Below, piece after piece: positions 6,612 through 11,076 of a stretch of DNA of 11,076 bases. The stretch's first letter is position 1. Each line of letters starts with the position of its first letter. Below the pieces are notes generated by a model. The model was given only the letters and a program-made list of their open reading frames with translations. It was not told the DNA's origin and did no database searches. The translations under genes and the position numbers were made by a program. This DNA is from an uncultured Hyphomicrobiales bacterium (lineage in GTDB: Bacteria > Pseudomonadota > Alphaproteobacteria > Rhizobiales > Aestuariivirgaceae). The stretch covers positions 1-11,076 of the forward strand of contig CAIYXE010000335.1 of NCBI GenBank assembly GCA_903930095.1, read 5' to 3'.

Positions 6612-7358
6612 ATGCTGCATGCGCTTGACACTGCTCTCCGCCCCGCCTCCGTGATCGTCGCGGACAAGCTGACGGAGCATGTGCTGAGCGAACTCTCACC
6701 CGGCATGCGGCTGGTGAGCGAGGCCGAACTGGCGGAACGCTATGGCGTCAGCCGCGTCACCGTGCGCGAGGCGGTGAAGATGCTGGCGGGCCGGGGCCTT
6801 CTGGATGTGGGGCGCGGGCGGCGCGCGATCGTGCGCCAGCCCGACGGCTCGGTGTTCGGCGAGTTCCTGTCGTCGCTCATCAAGTCAGACCCGCGCTGCC
6901 TGTTCGACCTCATCCAGGTGCGGCGCTCGCTGGAGATCCAGTCGGTGACCATGGCGGCGCAGCGGGCGAGCCGCGCCGGCATCACCGCTGCCGAATCAGC
7001 ACTTGAGCGGATGTCGGCTGCGGCGGCAGAACTGCGTGACGGAGAAGACGGGGCCGAAATCCGGTTTCATCAGGCCGACGCCGACTTCCACGAGGCGCTG
7101 GCGCTGGCCAGCGGCAACCGCGTTCTGTCCTATCTGTTCGAGGGCATGGCACTGCCGCTGCGCGAAAGCTTCTACGCCAGCCGCAGGGGCCGCGCGCTGC
7201 GCGGCCACTCGCTGGAGGAGATGGTGACGCTTCATGCGAATATTCTCGCCTGCGTCGGCGCCGGCGACGCCAAGGGCGCTGCCGAGGCGATGAGCAAGCT
7301 CATCGACGACGCCGAACGCGACATCCGCGCGGCCTACGGAACCCTCGCCCCGTCCTGA
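6612..7358 (+). CDS. FadR-subfamily (FCD) GntR transcriptional regulator
   Basis: A 248-residue DNA-binding regulator, normal length for the group. The winged helix occupies about residues 10-75 with the GntR signature LVSEAELAERYGVSRVTVREAVKMLAGRGLL. The FCD ligand-binding domain follows (about 95-240; FDLIQVRRSLEIQSVTMAAQRAS). FCD metal-site residues Asp156, His160 (DADFH) and His208 (TLHAN) are present, but the last His, expected 22 residues after His208, is Leu230 (AMSKLIDD). The ATG at 6612 (MLHALD) is preferred because it matches where FadR-type proteins begin; GTG 6561 and ATG 6573 in the same frame would add 17 or 13 residues, and none of the three has a clear Shine-Dalgarno. It is divergent from the sugar operon and is the likely substrate-responsive repressor of it, as DgoR is for galactonate genes in E. 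coli. Its stop overlaps the tail of the convergent DHDPS-family gene by 25 bases. Confidence 0.9.
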   Translation: MLHALDTALRPASVIVADKLTEHVLSELSPGMRLVSEAELAERYGVSRVTVREAVKMLAGRGLLDVGRGRRAIVRQPDGSVFGEFLSSLIKSDPRCLFDLIQVRRSLEIQSVTMAAQRASRAGITAAESALERMSAAAAELRDGEDGAEIRFHQADADFHEALALASGNRVLSYLFEGMALPLRESFYASRRGRALRGHSLEEMVTLHANILACVGAGDAKGAAEAMSKLIDDAERDIRAAYGTLAPS

Positions 7359-8242
7359 GCCGCGGGAAAGGGACCGAACCTTCGTGCCAGCGCATCACAT
7401 GCCGCGAGATCGTGCGGCTCAGGCCTGAGCGCGGGAGCGCGATCGAAGACCTCAAGCCCGGCACGCGCGGCGAACACGCGCTTTCCGTAGCAGACAAGAT
7501 GCTCCAGCGAGCGCATGATGAAGGTGATCGCGGGCAGCAGTTCCTGGTGCTGTTCCAGCGCGTCCTGCCTCTGGCCCTGATCGTAGAGTCGCATCACCTG
7601 CGCGCTGAGGTCGGCGACGTCCGGCGCCAGCAGGAACCCGTCGCAGCCACCGTCGAGACATGAGACCATGTCAAGCCCGCCGCGGCCGTTGAAGACCATG
7701 AAGTCGCTGCCCGCCATGGCCTTGAGCCGCGCCGCATCGCTCGCGTCCGCCTCAGCCTTGATGAGCGAGAAATTGGTATGCCGGCGGCGGAGCGCGCCGA
7801 TATCTGCGTCCGACAGGCCGCGCCCGAGATACTGCGGGGCGTTCTGGATGGCGCAGGGAAGGCCAGTCTCGCCCATCACGCGGCTGAAGAAGGAGAGATA
7901 TTCCGCCGCTGGATAGCTGCCCACTTGCGGCGGCTGCAGCACGAGCCACCCGGCTCCGGCGCGCTCGGCGTGGCGCACCATGGCCACCTGCTCGGCAACC
8001 GACTGTCCGGATATGGTGAAGCCAAGGGCCGCCCTTCCGTTCACGTCCTCCGCGACCCAGTCCATGACCTCGCAGCGCTCCCGGAAGGAGAGCTTGGAGA
8101 CCTCGGTTGCCAGCCCCAGCGCGGCGATGCCTGCAATGTCGGCCTTCAGGCAAAGCTCGACCTGCCGGCGCATGGCCGCGCGGTCCAGCTGCTCATCGGC
8201 GCCGAAGAAGGCGTAGAGGATGATATGGACACCGCGCCTCAT
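7334..8242 (-). CDS. DHDPS/N-acetylneuraminate-lyase family protein with altered active site, probable keto-acid lyase or dehydratase
   Basis: A 302-residue TIM-barrel protein of the DapA/NanA/KDG-aldolase superfamily. The Schiff-base lysine is Lys162 in SLIKAEAD, matching the conserved position (161 in E. coli DapA). The family G-x-x-G-E loop is GLATE (43-47), and the conserved Y-N-x-P motif is QNAP (133-136), so the catalytic Tyr is Gln133. The Thr44 and Thr45 positions are Leu and Ala, and the DapA Arg138 position is Tyr. It is therefore not a dihydrodipicolinate synthase. Such divergent members are often sugar-acid 2-keto-3-deoxy aldolases or dehydratases; given the aldonate dehydratase nearby, action on its product is plausible but inferred. 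The ATG at 8242 is 6 bases after the mbfA stop with no clear Shine-Dalgarno, suggesting coupling to mbfA translation. It is convergent with the GntR gene. Confidence 0.82.
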   Translation of the reverse strand: MRRGVHIILYAFFGADEQLDRAAMRRQVELCLKADIAGIAALGLATEVSKLSFRERCEVMDWVAEDVNGRAALGFTISGQSVAEQVAMVRHAERAGAGWLVLQPPQVGSYPAAEYLSFFSRVMGETGLPCAIQNAPQYLGRGLSDADIGALRRRHTNFSLIKAEADASDAARLKAMAGSDFMVFNGRGGLDMVSCLDGGCDGFLLAPDVADLSAQVMRLYDQGQRQDALEQHQELLPAITFIMRSLEHLVCYGKRVFAARAGLEVFDRAPALRPEPHDLAACDALARRFGPFPAAQDGARVP

Positions 8243-8248
8243 CGGGGC

Positions 8249-9205
8249 TCACGCGCTGCCGATCAGCATGCCGGTGAGGAAAACCAGAAAGCCTCCCACC
8301 GCGATCTGGAAGGCCGCCTTCAGGAAGGGAGTATCCATGTACTTGTAGCGGATCCAGGAGATGGCCCAGAGTTCGAAGAACACGACGATGATGGCGATCC
8401 AGGTGGCGAGCTGGAAATCGGGGATGAGGTAGGGCAGCGCGTGGCCCATGCCGCCGACCGTGGTCATGATACCAGCGGCCAGCCCGCGAATCAGCGGATG
8501 GCCGCGGCCCGTCAGCTTGCCGTCATCCGACAGTCCCTCCGCGAGGCCCATGGAGATGCCGGCGCCAACCGACGCCGCAGTGCCGACGAGAAAGGTTTCC
8601 CAGGTGCTGCCGGTGGCGAAGGCGGCGGCAAAGAGCGGGGCAAGCGTGGAGACGGAGCCATCCATGAGGCCCACCAGGCCCGGCTGGATCACCTGCAGCA
8701 GGAACAAGCGGCGCTTGGCCTCGCCCTCCTCGATCTTGGCGTCAGCCGTCAGGTGGGTCAGGCCGAGCTTCACCGCGATCGACTCATGCCCCTTCTCGGC
8801 TTCGGCCAGGTCCAGCAGGAGTTTCTTCACCTGCGGATCCTGCGAGCGTTCGGCGGCCTGCTTGTAGAAGCGGTAGTTCTCAAGCTCGATCACCTCGGCG
8901 CGCTGGCGCATCTCCTCGATGTTCATCTTGCCGATGGTCCAGGCCGGCTTGTGACGCACGAAACCGTTGATGTCCGAGCGGCGGATCAGGGGGATGTAGT
9001 CGCCAAACTTCCTGGCATAGAGATCGGTCAGCCAGCGGCGGTGCTCATGCTCCTCCTCCGCCATCTCCATGAAGACCTTTGCCGAGGCCGGGTAGGTGTC
9101 CATCAGCGAATGGGCAAAGCCCGCATAGGCACGGGCATCGTCGTCCTCGCTCGATATGGCAAGGGCGAGGAGTTCCTGTTCGGTGAGCTCGGAGAAGCTT
9201 TTCAC
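8249..9205 (-). CDS. mbfA: MbfA: ferritin-like domain fused to VIT1/CCC1 membrane domain, iron exporter
   Basis: A 318-residue two-domain protein. Residues 1-165 are a rubrerythrin/erythrin-type ferritin-like domain with di-iron ligands in two ExxH motifs, Glu50-His53 and Glu137-His140, plus Glu20 and Glu107 or Glu109. Residues 175-318 are a VIT1/CCC1 transport domain with about five membrane segments (near 178-197, 204-224, 241-261, 268-285 and 297-316), including GLMDGSVSTLAPLFAAAFA. In Bradyrhizobium and Agrobacterium, MbfA exports iron from the cytoplasm and protects against iron and peroxide stress, and is repressed by Irr when iron is low. The start is GTG at 9205 because a TGA in frame at 9212-9214 blocks anything further upstream; no good Shine-Dalgarno is visible. 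An Irr-type element lies 32 bases upstream, and the gene follows lepA on the same strand after 79 bases. Confidence 0.94.
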   Translation of the reverse strand: MKSFSELTEQELLALAISSEDDDARAYAGFAHSLMDTYPASAKVFMEMAEEEHEHRRWLTDLYARKFGDYIPLIRRSDINGFVRHKPAWTIGKMNIEEMRQRAEVIELENYRFYKQAAERSQDPQVKKLLLDLAEAEKGHESIAVKLGLTHLTADAKIEEGEAKRRLFLLQVIQPGLVGLMDGSVSTLAPLFAAAFATGSTWETFLVGTAASVGAGISMGLAEGLSDDGKLTGRGHPLIRGLAAGIMTTVGGMGHALPYLIPDFQLATWIAIIVVFFELWAISWIRYKYMDTPFLKAAFQIAVGGFLVFLTGMLIGSA

Positions 9206-9234
9206 GAAGGGTCAGTCCATGGTTCCAGATCAAC

Positions 9235-9263
9235 AGTTTAGAATTATTCCAAACTACGGTCCA
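9235..9263 (-). promoter_or_regulatory. Candidate mbfA promoter
   Basis: On the minus strand, TGGACC (plus-strand 9258-9263) and TAAACT (9235-9240) are separated by 17 bases and fit a sigma-70 type promoter (four of six matches in the -35). The predicted transcription start is near 9228, giving a leader of about 23 bases before the GTG. The iron control element fills the spacer and overlaps the -10, the position expected for repression. Confidence 0.5.
9237..9253. promoter_or_regulatory. Iron control element (ICE), Irr-binding site of mbfA
   Basis: TTTAGAATTATTCCAAA is an inverted repeat of TTTAGAAT around one central base with a single mismatch in the right arm. This matches the rhizobial ICE (TTTAGAA-N3-TTCTAAA), the binding site of the iron-response regulator Irr. 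It lies in the lepA-mbfA gap, over the candidate mbfA promoter. Known Irr control of mbfA in rhizobia makes repression under low iron the natural reading. Confidence 0.85.
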
Positions 9264-9284
9264 GCGCGGAAGTGGATCAGTACC

Positions 9285-11076
9285 TCAGTTCTCGTCCATC
9301 TTGAGGGCGGAGATGAAGGCCTCCTGCGGGATTTCGACCTTGCCGAACTGCCGCATCTTTTTCTTGCCTTCCTTCTGCTTGTCCAGAAGCTTGCGCTTGC
9401 GGCTAATGTCGCCGCCGTAGCACTTGCTTGTCACGTCCTTGCGGAGCGCGGACAGCGTCTCGCGCGCCACGATCTTGCCGCCGATCGCCGCCTGGATGGG
9501 GATCTGGAACATGTGGCGCGGGATGAGATCCTTCAACTTCTCGCACATCACGCGGCCGCGCTGCTCGGCCCTGGCGCGGTGCACGATCATGGCCAGCGCA
9601 TCCACGGGCTCGGCATTGACGAGGATGCCAAGGCGCACGAGGTCTCCCTCCTCGTAACCGGTCATCTTGTAGTCGAAAGAGGCATAGCCGCGCGAAACGG
9701 ACTTGAGGCGGTCGTAGAAATCGAACACCACTTCGTTCAGCGGCAGCTCATAGACCACCATGGCGCGCGAGCCCGCATAGGTGAGCTGCTTCTGCCGGCC
9801 GCGCCGATCCTCGCAGAGCTTGAGGATGGAGCCCAGATAGTCGTCTGGAACAAGGATGGTGGCTTCGATCCACGGCTCCTCGATCGTTTCGATGAGCGTC
9901 TGGTCGGGCAGATCCGCCGGGTTATGCAGGTCGATATGCGTGCCATCACGCAGGTTGACCTTGTATATGACGGAGGGCGCCGTGGTGATGATGTCGACGT
10001 TGAACTCGCGCTCGATCCGTTCACGCACGATCTCGAGATGCAACAACCCGAGGAAGCCACAACGGAAGCCGAAGCCAAGGGCGGCGGAGGTTTCCATGTC
10101 ATAGGAGAAGCTCGCATCATTAAGGCGGAGCCTGCCCATGGCCTCGCGCAGGTCCTCGAAGCGGGCGGCATCGACGGGGAAGAAGCCCGCGAACACGACT
10201 GACTGCGCCGGGCGGAAGCCCGGCAGCTGGGTGGCCGTCATATTCTTTTCGTCGACGATGGTGTCACCCACACGCGTATCGGCGACCTGCTTGATGGAGG
10301 CGGTGAAGAAGCCGATCTCGCCGGGGCCCAGCTCGTCCACGGTCTCCTTCTTCGGGCGCGACACGCCGACGCGCTCCAGCTGGTAGACGGCATTGGTGGA
10401 GATGAGGCGAACCTTCATGCCCTTCTTCATCACACCGTCGACGATGCGCACCAGCACGACGACGCCGAGGTAGGGGTCGTACCAGCTGTCGACCAGCAGC
10501 GCCTTCAAGGGCGCGCTGCGATCGCCCTTCGGCGGCGGCAGGCGGTGGACGATCGCCTCGAGGACGTCCGGAACGCCGATACCCGTCTTCGCGGATATCG
10601 GGATGGCGTCCGAGGCGTCGATTCCGATCACGTCCTCGATCTGCTGGCGCACGCGGTCGGCGTCCGCCGCCGGGAGGTCGACCTTGTTAAGGACGGGCAC
10701 GATTTCGTGGTTGTTGTTGATCGCCTGGTAGACATTGGCCAGCGTCTGCGCCTCGACACCCTGCGAGGCATCAACCACGAGGAGGGAACCCTCGCAGGCG
10801 GCCAGCGAGCGGGAGACTTCATAGGCGAAGTCCACGTGGCCCGGCGTGTCGATGAGGTTCAGCACGTATTTTTCGCCGTTCTGCGCCGTGTAGTCGAGAC
10901 GGACGGTGTTGGCCTTGATGGTGATGCCGCGCTCACGCTCGATGTCCATCGAATCAAGGATCTGGTCCACCATTTCGCGGTCAGAAACAGCCCCGCAGAG
11001 CTGGATCAACCGGTCGGCCAGCGTCGACTTGCCGTGGTCGATGTGGGCGATGATGGAGAAATTGCGGATGTGTGCG
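9285..11076 (-). CDS. lepA: LepA / elongation factor 4, ribosome-associated GTPase (5' end outside window)
   Basis: The frame is open to the right edge and gives 596 residues, so only a few N-terminal residues are missing (the visible part begins [18 protein letters not shown]). All GTPase motifs are present: G1 AHIDHGKST (10-18 of the visible part), G2 [10 protein letters not shown]3 DTPGHVDF (76-83), G4 NKVD (130-133) and G5 SAKTG (161-165). The EF-G-like domains follow, and the LepA-specific C-terminal domain is recognised by [12 protein letters not shown] and [14 protein letters not shown] near the end. LepA binds ribosomes at the membrane or cytosol and affects initiation or elongation; it can back-translocate tRNAs in vitro. 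The gene is a housekeeping one, with nothing unusual in its sequence. No terminator is visible after its stop, so read-through into mbfA is possible. Confidence 0.98.
   Translation of the reverse strand, partial: AHIRNFSIIAHIDHGKSTLADRLIQLCGAVSDREMVDQILDSMDIERERGITIKANTVRLDYTAQNGEKYVLNLIDTPGHVDFAYEVSRSLAACEGSLLVVDASQGVEAQTLANVYQAINNNHEIVPVLNKVDLPAADADRVRQQIEDVIGIDASDAIPISAKTGIGVPDVLEAIVHRLPPPKGDRSAPLKALLVDSWYDPYLGVVVLVRIVDGVMKKGMKVRLISTNAVYQLERVGVSRPKKETVDELGPGEIGFFTASIKQVADTRVGDTIVDEKNMTATQLPGFRPAQSVVFAGFFPVDAARFEDLREAMGRLRLNDASFSYDMETSAALGFGFRCGFLGLLHLEIVRERIEREFNVDIITTAPSVIYKVNLRDGTHIDLHNPADLPDQTLIETIEEPWIEATILVPDDYLGSILKLCEDRRGRQKQLTYAGSRAMVVYELPLNEVVFDFYDRLKSVSRGYASFDYKMTGYEEGDLVRLGILVNAEPVDALAMIVHRARAEQRGRVMCEKLKDLIPRHMFQIPIQAAIGGKIVARETLSALRKDVTSKCYGGDISRKRKLLDKQKEGKKKMRQFGKVEIPQEAFISALKMDEN

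Noticed and set aside
6429..6680. Upstream start for the binding protein
   Set aside because: It would bury the signal peptide 84 residues inside and ignore a near-ideal Shine-Dalgarno before 6428.
7334..8242. Calling this gene dapA
   Set aside because: The catalytic Tyr and Thr residues of dihydrodipicolinate synthase are replaced, and the context is not lysine biosynthesis.
7778..9241. 487-codon open frame on the plus strand opposite mbfA and the DHDPS-like gene
   Set aside because: Antisense shadow of two well-supported genes, with low-complexity His/Gly/Arg-rich translation.

Overview
The window is a GC-rich, gene-dense chromosomal segment of an alphaproteobacterium, probably Hyphomicrobiales (Rhizobiales) or a close relative. 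This rests on the gene content (a MbfA-type iron exporter with an Irr-type iron control element in front of it, a rhizobial-style one-domain sugar ABC ATPase) and on the base composition. It carries nine genes with visible stops plus one cut at each window edge. I see no tRNA, rRNA, CRISPR array, insertion sequence or prophage gene, and no gene-free stretch longer than about 185 bases.

Layout. The left edge holds the end of a Sel1-repeat protein gene (+), convergent with a THUMP-domain RNA methyltransferase (-). From about 1584 to 6428 lies a five-gene minus-strand operon, transcribed right to left: periplasmic sugar-binding protein, one-domain ABC ATPase, RbsC-type permease, a D-galactonate-dehydratase-like enolase-superfamily enzyme, and a short-chain dehydrogenase. 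Gaps within it are 6 to 11 bases except after the binding-protein gene, where a strong 11-bp hairpin sits. Divergent from it (+) is a FadR-type (FCD) GntR regulator. Tail-to-tail with the regulator is a minus-strand gene for a DHDPS/NanA-family Schiff-base enzyme that lacks the usual catalytic Tyr. Directly upstream of that enzyme gene is mbfA, a ferritin-like/VIT1 iron exporter, with an almost perfect iron control element in its promoter. The right edge is lepA (elongation factor 4), missing only its first few codons.

How the parts fit. The binding protein, ATPase and permease form a high-affinity importer for a sugar or sugar derivative. The dehydrogenase and aldonate dehydratase suggest oxidation of the sugar to an aldonate, then dehydration to a 2-keto-3-deoxy acid. 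The DHDPS-family protein could act on that keto acid. The GntR protein is the likely substrate-sensing repressor acting on the shared intergenic region at 6429-6611. This resembles a non-phosphorylative Entner-Doudoroff style pathway, but the real substrate cannot be read from sequence alone. The lepA-mbfA part is a housekeeping and iron-homeostasis region, unrelated except that the DHDPS-like gene may be co-transcribed with mbfA.

Most of the window is recognisable biology. The points most worth a second look are the altered active site of the DHDPS-like enzyme and its placement behind an iron-regulated gene, the iron control element, the intercistronic hairpin, and the regulator with an incomplete FCD metal site and a possibly leaderless mRNA.
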